Assembly (NCBI RefSeq): GCF_028888695.1
Contig: NZ_PNFF01000001.1
Coordinates: 1,373,501-1,437,500, forward strand
Reading direction: 5' to 3'
DNA: 64,000 nt
Origin: Bacillus methanolicus
Lineage (GTDB): Bacteria > Bacillota > Bacilli > Bacillales > Cytobacillaceae
In this document: positions 8,692 to 17,534 of the stretch, one piece after another
How the letters are laid out: every line of letters starts with the position of its first letter
Numbering within the stretch: the stretch's first letter is position 1
Made by a program: the position numbers and the translations under genes
Notes under the pieces: model-generated
Told to the model about the DNA's origin: nothing
What the model saw: only the letters and a program-made list of their open reading frames with translations
The model's database searches: none

Positions 8692-10652
8692 CGGGATTCC
8701 TCCTCTCGCAACAACACTCCAAATACCCCTGCCAGTTTCTCTTTCAAAAATGGTTCCAGCGCTAGTTCGAAAACCAAGAGCCGCTTGCCGTTCCTTTCCA
8801 AGACCTGCATAGCGGACTGCAAAACCTCGGATTGGGTCGTCTCTTCACACGTAGGGATTACAAGGTTTTGCGGCACCTTTTCTTCCAGAAGCACGGACGA
8901 AACTTCCAACGCTTGCGCCGTGAAGTTAGCAGCTTGGTTTTGTGCCTTCATAAGCGCCTGTTGCAACGCTTTCCGCAGCGCCATTGTTATATTCAAACCT
9001 GCACTGCCATACCAGCCGTCACTCGTACCGACCCATACCACAGGGAAACCGGACACTTCCTCTCCTAAGCCGATCATCGGTGCTCCCTGCATCGTGGTCA
9101 GTGCCTGCAAATAAAACCGGCAACGTTCATCTTTTACCGCACCCAACTGCACCCGAACAACAACATTCTTCTGATTGATCTGTTGCTTTCTCAGCTCCTC
9201 TTCCAAACACCTTTGCAACCCGCGGCAAACACTTTCTGCAAACGTTTCCCCAGATCCAACCCCAACAAATTCCTGCGGTTCTACCATGCTACTCTCTACT
9301 TCCTGATGTGGAGGCAGAGTCTTAACGAGCAAACCGGCCATTCGTGACACATACGCTTCAATCCCGGCCAGACCCGCTTCCCTTCGTGCCTCCTCATGCG
9401 TCAGACCTGTACAGACAATGTCCGGCAACAGCTCAGCCGGTCCCTCCGACAACGGGTCGACTGCTTGAACGCGGCACTGAGCTAACGGCAGCTGCCTTAA
9501 ATCTCCCTCCTCCCAAATATGGAAAATCCCTGATTCCTCTGATGTCAACTGGTTGAAGTAAAGGAGCAATTCACCCGGCTCACCTCTGCTAAAACCCTGT
9601 TCGAGCCGCATTTCGAAATCTTCAACCCATTTAGCTGATGTACGTCCGGTCACCAGTGGATGTGGCATGAACGAATGCCAGTTTCCTTCCAATGTATCAA
9701 GATCAAGCAGAAAGAATTGATTCTTCGGTTCCAGTTCGGTCACTCCTGAAACCTCTTTAAACAATTCAAACACAATCACATTGGCCAACATTGCTCCTGC
9801 AGTGGAAGAGAAGGCGGGTAATTGCTCGTCTTTGCATAGCACAGATTGATGCATGCGGCGCCACGCAGACTCCCAGCACCCATCAAAGTCCGGATGCACT
9901 AATGGACCCGCTAAACCCACTTGCTGCAGGAATATAGCGGGGAGAAACACCTTCTTCTCTTCCCTGCAAACCTTATGAAGAAGCCGCAGTTCCTCTACTG
10001 CGCCCTCCTGCGACACAAATAAAATCGAATCAAACGGTTCCACAATCTCCCGCCAAGAATTTACCCCCTCCTTTTTCAGTGTGACTTCCTCTACCGCCAC
10101 CTCAGGGTCTGTTTTACGGGCATGTGCCACAAGTTCCATCAACCGCCGTCTATTGGTCTTTACCGTGTCCGTGATTAGCACTTGAAACTTGGGCAATCCG
10201 GATTCAAGCAACGAAGAAACCAACGAAACAAAAAAAGGACCGGAGCCGACTGCCAACACTTTGGACTGGCGATAGGCTTGAAAACGGTACGCCCCTGAAT
10301 CAACAAAACTGTCCACAAATTCAATTTGAGTAGCATACTTTTTAAGAATCTGATTTGCCAATTGATGCGGACGGTCTTGGCTCACATCTCGAACAAACCC
10401 ATTTCGATACAGTACTTCTGCAATTTCATACACCCTATCCCGGTATGGGCCAGGCAATCCGTCTGTCAAATTCCCCAACGTGTACTCCCCATTGAACATC
10501 GGTATCAGCTTTTCTATCCACTTATCGATCGTACTGCCTTCCATACGGAACGAACTTAAGTTGTTCCGAAAATACACACCGCTGTTTGGATCAGGGAGAA
10601 AAAACGTATCCCTTTTCACTTTCAGACGCATAGAAGGGTTCAAATTTGTCAT
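8688..10652 (-). CDS. ThiF/E1-like thiazole-bacteriocin maturation protein
   Basis: A 654-residue protein of the putative thiazole-containing bacteriocin maturation family, which accompanies heterocycloanthracin-type clusters. The N-terminus (about 1-100) resembles a winged-helix peptide-recognition element. A Rossmann-like strand VLAVGSGPFFVSL follows at about 130, then further E1-like strands. The canonical adenylating Gly-rich motif is poor, so a role as leader-binding partner rather than an enzyme is likely. The second half is unassigned. AAGGAGG stands seven bases before the ATG, and the gene lies 174 bp after the precursor gene with a hairpin between them. Confidence 0.85.
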   Translation of the reverse strand: MTNLNPSMRLKVKRDTFFLPDPNSGVYFRNNLSSFRMEGSTIDKWIEKLIPMFNGEYTLGNLTDGLPGPYRDRVYEIAEVLYRNGFVRDVSQDRPHQLANQILKKYATQIEFVDSFVDSGAYRFQAYRQSKVLAVGSGPFFVSLVSSLLESGLPKFQVLITDTVKTNRRRLMELVAHARKTDPEVAVEEVTLKKEGVNSWREIVEPFDSILFVSQEGAVEELRLLHKVCREEKKVFLPAIFLQQVGLAGPLVHPDFDGCWESAWRRMHQSVLCKDEQLPAFSSTAGAMLANVIVFELFKEVSGVTELEPKNQFFLLDLDTLEGNWHSFMPHPLVTGRTSAKWVEDFEMRLEQGFSRGEPGELLLYFNQLTSEESGIFHIWEEGDLRQLPLAQCRVQAVDPLSEGPAELLPDIVCTGLTHEEARREAGLAGIEAYVSRMAGLLVKTLPPHQEVESSMVEPQEFVGVGSGETFAESVCRGLQRCLEEELRKQQINQKNVVVRVQLGAVKDERCRFYLQALTTMQGAPMIGLGEEVSGFPVVWVGTSDGWYGSAGLNITMALRKALQQALMKAQNQAANFTAQALEVSSVLLEEKVPQNLVIPTCEETTQSEVLQSAMQVLERNGKRLLVFELALEPFLKEKLAGVFGVLLREEESR

Positions 10653-10753
10653 TTCGCTCCTCCTTAGCCGTAGCTGTTCTTAAATCAGCATCATCACCAC
10701 TTTAATCCTATGTACTGCTATTTGTCCCTTATGACTAATCTTATAGAGAAGAG

Positions 10754-10777
10754 CCCCTGCAACAACTCATGCAGAGG
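10754..10777 (-). terminator. Hairpin between precursor and maturation genes (partial terminator or processing site)
   Basis: On the minus strand CCTCTGCA pairs with TGCAGGGG around an eight-base loop, followed by CTCTTCTCT rather than a clean U-tract. Such a weak terminator between a precursor gene and its enzyme genes would let the peptide be made in excess. That role is inferred. Confidence 0.55.
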
Positions 10778-10825
10778 CAGTCTCTTCCCTTAGACAATCA
10801 CGGTTTCGTTAGAAAACTAGAACTA

Positions 10826-11110
10826 TTAACCGCCGCAACGTCCGCCGCCACAACGTCCGCCGCAATTAGAACAACGAGAGCAATTAAAGCAATTCGAGCA
10901 ACGGAAACAATTAGAGCAACGGAAGCAGTTAAAGCAGCTAATAAAGCAACTAAAGCAACTAAAACAACGACCAAAACCACCAAATCCACCAAATCCACCG
11001 AATTGTCTATCCTGATCTACATAGTACAGGTTTTGGTCAAAGGGAACTGCCTCGTTCGCATAAAAATCACCAACATTTAACATTTGTAGTTCGTTTTGGA
11101 AACTATTCAT
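10826..11110 (-). CDS. Heterocycloanthracin/sonorensin-type azole-containing peptide precursor
   Basis: A 94-residue precursor. The leader (about residues 1-38, MNSFQNELQMLNVGDFY...) matches the heterocycloanthracin family start as I remember it. It is followed by three GGF units and a core of 14 Cys, most of them every third residue in C-x-x units with Phe, Ser, Asn or Arg between. Seven Ser add further sites. The tail is GGRCGGGRCGG. The frame stays open to an ATG at 11116, but AGGAGG is only two bases from that ATG and eight from the one at 11110, so 11110 is the better start. It is the promoter-proximal gene of the cluster. Leader cleavage site and number of rings are unknown. Confidence 0.9.
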   Translation of the reverse strand: MNSFQNELQMLNVGDFYANEAVPFDQNLYYVDQDRQFGGFGGFGGFGRCFSCFSCFISCFNCFRCSNCFRCSNCFNCSRCSNCGGRCGGGRCGG

Positions 11111-11196
11111 TTTCATTACCTCCTAAAATAAGTTAACAAGGGCCGCCAGCAACATCAAAAGGGGAACAGAACGAGCATCATCACAAAAACAACTGT

Positions 11197-11224
11197 GTAA
11201 TAGGTGGATCCATTACTATTTCAA
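11197..11224 (-). promoter_or_regulatory. Candidate promoter of the azole-peptide cluster
   Basis: On the minus strand TTGAAA (11219-11224) and TATTAC (11197-11202) are separated by 16 bp, which fits a vegetative sigma-A promoter. This would leave a leader of about 80 bases before the precursor. The assignment is by pattern only. Confidence 0.4.
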
Positions 11225-11337
11225 ATACTCTCCCCAACAAAATATGAACGAACATTGGGTATTGTTACTGTTTCAATTGCCCATATTATTGGGTCTTCGC
11301 AAAACCATTCAAAACGAAACAAGCTGTCCTTTTCCAT

Positions 11338-11365
11338 AAAAAAAACCTACCGATGATTCGATAGG
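11338..11365 (-). terminator. Rho-independent terminator after the nucleoside hydrolase gene
   Basis: On the minus strand CCTATCG pairs with CGGTAGG (one wobble) and is followed by eight T. It separates the nucleoside hydrolase from the azole-peptide cluster, so the cluster must have its own promoter in 11120-11330. Confidence 0.85.
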
Positions 11366-11506
11366 ATCTGAACTCATTTATTTATCTTTCCTAACAAGCA
11401 GTGAACAGCACTCCACATGATCCGAATGAGGAAACTCTCTTCTCTGTGTTACTCTTTTAACATATCAACAACTGTTTGGATAGGTAAAAGAGCTTTTTAA
11501 CATTCC

Positions 11507-12421
11507 TTATTTCAATTTTTTGATTGCCTTATAAATCATCTCAACCAGTCTTTCTCTGTCCACTTCAAACGCGACATTCGCATTTTTTTGCTTACCTGTT
11601 ATGTTTTGTTTGTCTACGACGGTTTGCCCCCTCGTAAACTCACCTTTTGTTTCAATTTCAACGTTGCAAGGTACTAACGTAAATAACGTCGGATCGATAA
11701 GGTAGGCAACAGCACAAGGGTCATGAATGGCGTCAACGCGATCGTCTCTAAAATAGAAATCCAACATGCCCGCAACGATTTCACCTGTTTGATTGCCGAT
11801 ATGGCGAATTCGTTCAATTTCCTCTTTAAACATCGGAACTTGATGTGTGACGTCCAGCCCAAACATTGTAATCGGAATTCCCGATTTGAAAACAATCTGA
11901 GCGGCTTCCGGGTCTACATAAATATTGAATTCTGCTACAGGCGTACGATTTCCGCCAAAACAAGCCCCTCCCATGATCGACAGTTGTTCGATTTTGTTAA
12001 TGACCTCTGGATAAGACTTTACTAAAAGAGCAACATTGGTGAGCGGTCCAATTGCGACAATGGTCACTTTTTGATCGGAAGTTAAAATCACATCCTTCAT
12101 CGCTTCCAGTGCCGAACGATTGCTTACTGAACAGGAAGGTTGTCCCAACTCTATTTCCCCTAATCCTGAGTCGCCATGGGCTTCAGGAGCAACGACCAAA
12201 TCTCTAAGTAAAGGCTTGTCCGCCCCTTTTGCGACTTCAATTTGTTCCTCGCCGATAAAACTCACTAACTTTAAAGCGTTACTTGTAATCTTCTCTATCG
12301 TTTGATTCCCTGCACAAGTTGTAATGAGTTTAACGTCCAGCTCCTCAGAAGCGACTGCAAGAAGAATTGCCAAAGCATCATCTATCCCTGGATCACAATC
12401 AATAATAATTGGTTTCGACAT
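11507..12421 (-). CDS. Inosine/uridine-preferring nucleoside hydrolase
   Basis: A 304-residue cytosolic enzyme that splits ribonucleosides into base and ribose for salvage. The N-terminal DCDPGIDDALA motif supplies the calcium-binding Asp residues. The later conserved parts IMGGACFGGNRTPVAEFNIYVDPEAA and AIHDPCAV (active-site His and Asp) are also present. Length is normal for the family. It stands alone, with its own terminator at 11338-11365, and no transporter adjoins. Pyrimidine or purine preference cannot be decided. Confidence 0.92.
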   Translation of the reverse strand: MSKPIIIDCDPGIDDALAILLAVASEELDVKLITTCAGNQTIEKITSNALKLVSFIGEEQIEVAKGADKPLLRDLVVAPEAHGDSGLGEIELGQPSCSVSNRSALEAMKDVILTSDQKVTIVAIGPLTNVALLVKSYPEVINKIEQLSIMGGACFGGNRTPVAEFNIYVDPEAAQIVFKSGIPITMFGLDVTHQVPMFKEEIERIRHIGNQTGEIVAGMLDFYFRDDRVDAIHDPCAVAYLIDPTLFTLVPCNVEIETKGEFTRGQTVVDKQNITGKQKNANVAFEVDRERLVEMIYKAIKKLK

Positions 12422-12663
12422 TCAAATTCCCCTTTACTTCTAGTTTTCTGGTACTCTCCCGAACAAGTAAAGCTTGTTCAAAATGTTCAATCCTCGTTTC
12501 AAGGTTAACGTAAAACTTTTTTAGAAAACGTTATTCTTAAATTATAAAATAATTTGATCTTTTATAAATATTTTATTTCATTCATTTTTCCTATAAATTC
12601 TGACTTCCTTTCGCATAAAGATTTAGAAGCGGACTGCTATAACATTCTATATACAAATAAAAC

Positions 12664-12698
12664 AAAAAAGTGCCCCAAAAGTTATTCTTTCAGGACAC
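12664..12698 (-). terminator. Terminator of the DsbA-like gene
   Basis: A 12-base stem with several G-U pairs (12670-12681 with 12687-12698) is followed on the minus strand by TTTTTT. It lies about 75 bp past the stop of the gene at 12771. The remaining upstream stretch to 12421 is AT-rich and holds nothing else that I recognise. Confidence 0.8.
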
Positions 12699-12770
12699 TC
12701 TTCATCAAATGATTTAATCACGTTTTCCTTTGCCACGCTTGTCACTTTACACCCTAACTATACGCAGTTT

Positions 12771-13502
12771 CTACTCCTGTCTATTCGGAATCGCACAGTT
12801 GCCATCAACGCAGCTGGCATCTTCCGCTCCTTCTGCAGAAAGATCCTGGAATTTTGGGGCAGAGGATTCCTCTTGCCATACTTTATTAAGTGCATTCACA
12901 AACGTTTCTGCTGGCTGGGCACCTGAGATCGCATATTTTTGATTGATGACAAAATACGGTACCCCACGAATGCCATATTGCTGTGCGATTGCTTCGTCAA
13001 TTCGTACGTCATTTGCATAAGCGGTCTTATCTTGAAGGACATTTAATGCCTCTTTTCGGTTTATTCCGGCTGATTCTGCGATATCAGCCAGTATTTCATG
13101 ATCCCCTATATGCTTTGATTCTGTGAAGTACGCATAAAGCAGTTTTTCTGTGATTTCGACTTCTTTTCCATGGGTTTTCGCAAATTTGGCCAAGCGGTGG
13201 GCATCAAATGTATTTGTCGGCTTCATTGTATCGAAGTGGTAAGTCAATCCGACACTGGCTGCATGCTGTTTGATACCTTCATTCGATTGTTTTGCTTGTT
13301 CGACACTCATTCCATATTTCGATGCAAGTAATTCGTGAATATTTTTATCACTATCCTTTGGTGCATTCGGATCAAGCTCAAAGCTTTTATATTCAATCTC
13401 TACTTGATCTTTATATGGAAATTGAGCCAGCGCCTGTTCTAATCTGCGCTTCCCTATATAACAAAACGGACATACAAAATCAGACCAAACATCAATTTTC
13501 AT
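12771..13502 (-). CDS. DsbA-family oxidoreductase, FrnE-like
   Basis: A 243-residue cytosolic thioredoxin-fold protein with the helical insertion of the DsbA/FrnE group. The N-terminal MKIDVWSDFVCPFCYIGKRRLEQAL places the CPFC redox pair at residues 11-14. GVPYFVIN supplies the cis-Pro loop, and the C-terminal CVDGNC adds a second Cys pair as in other FrnE proteins. No signal peptide is present, so it acts inside the cell, probably in thiol stress. A decayed partial copy lies at 991-1185. Confidence 0.9.
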   Translation of the reverse strand: MKIDVWSDFVCPFCYIGKRRLEQALAQFPYKDQVEIEYKSFELDPNAPKDSDKNIHELLASKYGMSVEQAKQSNEGIKQHAASVGLTYHFDTMKPTNTFDAHRLAKFAKTHGKEVEITEKLLYAYFTESKHIGDHEILADIAESAGINRKEALNVLQDKTAYANDVRIDEAIAQQYGIRGVPYFVINQKYAISGAQPAETFVNALNKVWQEESSAPKFQDLSAEGAEDASCVDGNCAIPNRQE

Positions 13503-13706
13503 TACAACACCTCATTTATTCGTCATTACCTACTATAGTAACACACCCGATGATGAAACCCATCGAAGAATGCTCAGTCGTTTCATTTGCAAAGTTAGGA
13601 AGATTTTCCACATTCGCCTTGTGTAATCAACTATTCATACATCAACGATTGGACATAACCTATTAATGTTAGGAAATTCACTTGTATATTGGAGGTGTAT
13701 GTATAA

Positions 13707-13964
13707 ATGTCTATTTCACGTTATTACCATATGTGTAATCGCGGCATTGGAAGAGCTGTACAAATTAGAACGCGTGACGGCCGTATTCATCGGGGAATTA
13801 TTGAGCGTGTTTCTCCAAACAGAGTGTTTCTTCGTCCGTTTGGCAGACCACGGAACTACGGGGGCTATGGAATGCCTTGGGGCTGGGGCGTTGGCGCCGG
13901 GTTTGCTTTTGGAGTAGCCTTAGGTGCGATCGTCTCATTGGCTTTCATTCCATTTTTCTTTTAG
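13707..13964 (+). CDS. Small basic protein with C-terminal hydrophobic segment
   Basis: An 85-residue protein with a good ribosome site (GGAGG 15 bases before the ATG, TATAA between). Residues 18-45 (RTRDGRIHRGIIERVSPNRVFLRP) form a short beta-rich stretch reminiscent of Sm/LSM-like barrels. A Gly/Trp/Tyr-rich linker follows, and residues about 62-85 form one membrane segment. Similar small proteins are common in Bacillus genomes, but I know no function. Confidence 0.65.
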   Translation: MSISRYYHMCNRGIGRAVQIRTRDGRIHRGIIERVSPNRVFLRPFGRPRNYGGYGMPWGWGVGAGFAFGVALGAIVSLAFIPFFF

Positions 13965-14016
13965 AAAAATTTTTGAAAACCTAATAGAATTTAATGATAA
14001 CCGGATTTTGTTCTTT

Positions 14017-14073
14017 AAAAAAACAGAGAAGCTGGCTCATAAGCAAAGGGTCAGACTTTTATGAGTCAGCCTC
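14017..14073 (-). terminator. Terminator between convergent genes
   Basis: Long arms (about 14026-14043 with 14056-14073) pair around a loop and are followed on the minus strand by seven T. It ends the amino-acid antiporter gene at 14083 and may also stop reading from the small plus-strand gene. Confidence 0.85.
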
Positions 14074-14082
14074 TAAAGCGTA

Positions 14083-15498
14083 TTAGGCTGCTTTACTATT
14101 TTCACTTACTTTCGGTGTGTTTTTCATGATTAATGGATATAGCAGCAAACCAAAAATAAACAAACCAATCCCTAATAAAAAGGTTTTCATGTCACCGGTT
14201 CCTGTTTTAATAACCCATAAAGAATAAAGCAAAGCCAGAATCGTAATCACACCATCCAACTTTCTTGAACCCTTTATTTTGTCGTATGTTTCTCCTGTCA
14301 TAACGATCTTTAATTGATAGATGGCAGATACAAGATATGGGATTAAATAGGCTAGTGTTGCAACGACGATCGCAAAATTATAGGCTTCTGCAATTGTTTT
14401 TGATACCGTTGAAAAAAGGAAAAGCTGAGTCATTATGTTTGTTAGTGTCAGGGAATTGACAGGGCTTCCTTTTTTGTTCGTCTTTCCAAAAAATGCCGGA
14501 AATAATTGCACCTTTGCTGCTTGGTATGGAACCTCTGAACTCACAACGATCCAACCAACTGTTGATCCGAAAAGTGAAATAAGAGCAATCAATGCCATAA
14601 TCGCTGCACCGTTGCTTCCAATGACAGCCTCTAAGGCATCCACTAATGGTTTTTGTGATTCTCTAAGCTGATCTTGCGTTAATGCTCCCATCGTTAATAA
14701 AGTGATTCCAATATAAATAATTATGGAAATCATTAACCCGATGATGGTTGCTTTCCTGACATCGCTTTGAGATTTTGCACGGTTTGACAGCATGACAGCC
14801 GATTCGATGCCAATAAATGCCCAAAGGGTGGCAATCGCGGCTGCATTGATTTGATCGCCTAATAAAACTTGATTTCCTGCTGAATCGACAAATTCTTTTC
14901 CATTTCCGAGATTCGCTGCATCAAATATAAAAATTGTCAAAACAATAAATAAAGCAAATCCAAGTACTTTTGTGAACGTCGCAAGAAGATTCATTTTTCC
15001 TGCATGATGAAAGTTTTGCGTGAGAATCCATTGAATTCCCCATAGCATGATCGTGCAAACAAGGAACGTGATCGTTTTCCCTAACTCTAATTGAAATGAA
15101 CCGATCGAAAACAATGTCTTCCCGCTCTGCATAATTGGAAAAAAGGTTGATAAATATCCGGCAAATGTGATAATCACTGAAGCAGTTGCTGCCCAATTGG
15201 CAGCCCAGTATCCCCAAGCCATACTATATCCGGCGATTTTTCCTGCTTTTGGAGAAGAAAACATTGCTTGAGCATAACTCTGAGGTCCTGCCTTTAAATC
15301 TTTTCTTCTTATGGCTAAATTCCCGAATACAAGAGCGATCATAAACACACCTAACCCGGTAACTCCCCATGCAAGTGTGGAACCAAGCGGGCTTGAGACT
15401 TGTGCTAAATTAGCCGGAAGCATAAATATTCCGCCGCCTACCATATTTCCTATGACAAATGTTGTCAGAATCAATAATCCCCACTTTTTGCTACTCAT
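14083..15498 (-). CDS. APC-family basic amino acid/polyamine antiporter
   Basis: A membrane protein of about 471 residues with some twelve hydrophobic spans. The first span carries VIGNMVGGGIFMLPANLA, the substrate-binding helix of the APC superfamily. The sequence resembles arginine/ornithine or lysine antiporters (ArcD/YvsH type) more than general permeases, for example in the GYSMAWGYWAANWAA block. I took the ATG of MSSKKWG because AAAGGTG stands nine bases before it; a GTG four codons upstream is the alternative. No metabolic partner adjoins, so the substrate is uncertain. Confidence 0.85.
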   Translation of the reverse strand: MSSKKWGLLILTTFVIGNMVGGGIFMLPANLAQVSSPLGSTLAWGVTGLGVFMIALVFGNLAIRRKDLKAGPQSYAQAMFSSPKAGKIAGYSMAWGYWAANWAATASVIITFAGYLSTFFPIMQSGKTLFSIGSFQLELGKTITFLVCTIMLWGIQWILTQNFHHAGKMNLLATFTKVLGFALFIVLTIFIFDAANLGNGKEFVDSAGNQVLLGDQINAAAIATLWAFIGIESAVMLSNRAKSQSDVRKATIIGLMISIIIYIGITLLTMGALTQDQLRESQKPLVDALEAVIGSNGAAIMALIALISLFGSTVGWIVVSSEVPYQAAKVQLFPAFFGKTNKKGSPVNSLTLTNIMTQLFLFSTVSKTIAEAYNFAIVVATLAYLIPYLVSAIYQLKIVMTGETYDKIKGSRKLDGVITILALLYSLWVIKTGTGDMKTFLLGIGLFIFGLLLYPLIMKNTPKVSENSKAA

Positions 15499-15784
15499 TT
15501 CAAGTTTCACCTTTCTTTAGTCGTTCATAATAATTTGTTTCAAAAAAATACATACATGGTTTAACAGAAATTCAAATGCTCCTGCCGGAAATTTTAAGGT
15601 TAAACAAAGGATTAATTATTATGACAATAATGATTAAAGGATAACAAACTCTCCTTCTTTCTTTTTCTAAATAATATTCTACAATAATACTTTAGTTTAG
15701 TAAATTGGTAAATTACTAAAGATTTATTTAAAATATTTCGATAAAAAATAGTTAAGAAAATTCAAACCTTCCTCAAAAATAGAT

Positions 15785-15812
15785 TTGACAAACGCGAAAA
15801 AAATACTAGAAT
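15785..15812 (+). promoter_or_regulatory. Promoter of the T-box leader
   Basis: TTGACA at 15785-15790 and TAGAAT at 15807-15812 are 16 bp apart, a close match to the sigma-A consensus. Transcription would start near 15820, some 50 bases before the structured leader. Confidence 0.65.
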
Positions 15813-15869
15813 AAGTATTGTCACTTATTTGATATAAAGCTTTAAAGGGGTAAAGCAAAGCTTGTTTTC

Positions 15870-16048
15870 AAGAGATGATTATTTTTGTCAACGGGCAGAT
15901 AAGTACAATAACACTTTGGCAGTGAATAGTTTTTTGTAGGAAAATGGAAAAATACTGACATAACATTGAATCGATAATCATCTTAGTAACAGTCTGGCGG
16001 TACCCGCGAATGTTATTCGTCCCTGCTGGATTCTCAGCAGGGATTTTT
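15870..16048 (+). ncRNA. T-box-like leader with terminator, upstream of an amino-acid permease
   Basis: An outer stem forms between AGATGATTAT (about 15874) and ATAATCATCT (about 15973). It is followed by GGCGGTACCCGCG (15997-16009) and TTCGTCCCTG, which resemble the T-box sequence GGTGGTACCGCG and its CGTCCCT partner. A perfect terminator (16020-16028 with 16035-16043, then TTTTT) completes the arrangement. In such leaders uncharged tRNA stabilises the antiterminator when the amino acid is scarce. The stem I region is unusual and I could not identify the specifier codon, so the amino acid is open. Confidence 0.6.
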
Positions 16049-16112
16049 AAGTGCATTTTTCATAATTTTTTGTACAAAAGCTTTAATATTGTGAGAGAAA
16101 GGCAGGAGCATC

Positions 16113-17465
16113 ATGGAAAAAAGTCATCAAGATTTAAAAAGAGGTTTATTGCCAAGGCACGTCCAGTTAATTGCTTTAGGAGGCATGATTGGAACGGGTA
16201 TTTTTAAAGGAAGTTCAGATACGTTAAATATAGCGGGTCCGAGTGTCATTTTTGCCTATCTTTTAGGGGGGCTGCTATTATTTATCGTCATGGCCGCGTT
16301 GGCCGAGATGGCAATTGTTTATCCAAATATGAACGTTCAGCATCTGATCTATAAAGCTTTCGGGTTTCGCGTTTCCTTTATCGTCGGATGGCTTTATTGG
16401 ATCAACTGGATTATTGTGACCATTGTCGAAATACTAGCGGCTGGAAGTTTCTTAAAATTTTGGTTTCCTTCCGCCCCGTTATGGCTTTTAAGTTTCCTAT
16501 GCGCAGTTGTGATCGTGGGGATTAATTTGTTTCAAGTGAAATATTATGGTGAGCTTGAGTTTTGGTTTGCGGGAATTAAAATCATGGCATTAATCGCCTT
16601 TATTTTATTAGGATTTTTTATTTTATCAGGAATGATCCCGAGTTCCGTTCAGGATCCTTTGGCTAATTACACTGCAAACGGAGGATTTTTTCCTCATGGA
16701 ATTGGAGGAATTTTGAGTGCTTTATTGGTCGTCATGTTTTCATATGGCGGAGCAGAATTGATTGGTGTAGCCGTTACCGAAACAAAAGATGCCAAACGTG
16801 TATTACCGAAAGTGATAAAAGGGGTCGTATGGAGAGTCATCCTTTTTTATATCCTTCCTATTCTTATTATTTGCGGCTTAATGCCTTGGAATAAAGTTTC
16901 AGGCGAAGATAGTCCATTCGTTCAAGTGCTCAGCATAACAGGACTTCCCGGAGCTGCTCACATTATGAACTTTGTCCTTTTAACAGCTGTATTATCAGCC
17001 GCAAACTCTGGTATGTATGCTACATCAAGAACATTATACGCCATGGCTCAAAGCGGTGATGCTCCGAAAAATTTATTAAAAGTTTCGAAGCAAGGAGTAC
17101 CGATCAACGGCATTATGATTACCGGTATCTGCCTTATGGTTGGTGTCTATTTGGCCTATATGACTCCTGATCAAGTCATCAGTTATCTTATGTCAATACC
17201 GGGTTTTACAGTGATGTTAATATGGATGGGTATTTGTTTCGCTCAACTAAAGCTCCGTTCCCGTTATGAAGAGAAGCCATTTTTCCAGGTAAAATGGTTC
17301 CCATTCACAACGACATTTGCAATCGTTTCTTTATTGCTTATCTTCATCTCTTTTCTTTTCAATAAAGAAAATATTATCGGCACTACCGTTTGCCTTTCAA
17401 TATTATTGATCCTGACAACACTCTCTTTCATTACTAGAAACCGAAAAGAAAAAACGATGATATAA
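16113..17465 (+). CDS. APC-family amino acid permease (YvbW-like)
   Basis: A 450-residue permease with twelve predicted spans. The first membrane helix carries GGMIGTGIFKGS, the APC substrate loop, and the conserved GGAELIGV and YATSRTLYAMA blocks follow. It most resembles YvbW-type permeases, which in Bacillus subtilis are under leucine T-box control. The T-box-like leader directly upstream fits a role in importing an amino acid when its tRNA is uncharged. A GGAG ribosome site precedes the ATG, and a terminator follows at 17477. Confidence 0.88.
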   Translation: MEKSHQDLKRGLLPRHVQLIALGGMIGTGIFKGSSDTLNIAGPSVIFAYLLGGLLLFIVMAALAEMAIVYPNMNVQHLIYKAFGFRVSFIVGWLYWINWIIVTIVEILAAGSFLKFWFPSAPLWLLSFLCAVVIVGINLFQVKYYGELEFWFAGIKIMALIAFILLGFFILSGMIPSSVQDPLANYTANGGFFPHGIGGILSALLVVMFSYGGAELIGVAVTETKDAKRVLPKVIKGVVWRVILFYILPILIICGLMPWNKVSGEDSPFVQVLSITGLPGAAHIMNFVLLTAVLSAANSGMYATSRTLYAMAQSGDAPKNLLKVSKQGVPINGIMITGICLMVGVYLAYMTPDQVISYLMSIPGFTVMLIWMGICFAQLKLRSRYEEKPFFQVKWFPFTTTFAIVSLLLIFISFLFNKENIIGTTVCLSILLILTTLSFITRNRKEKTMI

Positions 17466-17476
17466 ATGATATATGA

Positions 17477-17508
17477 GGTTGGCGATTTATTCGGCAACCA
17501 CTTTTTTT
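17477..17508 (+). terminator. Terminator of the permease gene
   Basis: GGTTG and CAACC enclose a loop and are followed by seven T, starting 12 bp after the permease stop codon. Confidence 0.75.
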
Positions 17509-17534
17509 ATTGGTAGGAAAGTATAAAATTTTGA

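Noticed and set aside
10769-11080. Long open frames on both strands over the peptide precursor
   Set aside because: They arise from the repetitive C-x-x codons; the minus-strand frame with the leader and AGGAGG is the real gene.
13666-13917. An 83-residue plus-strand frame overlapping the small basic protein gene
   Set aside because: It lacks a ribosome site, and the other frame (13707-13964) has one and a membrane-protein pattern.
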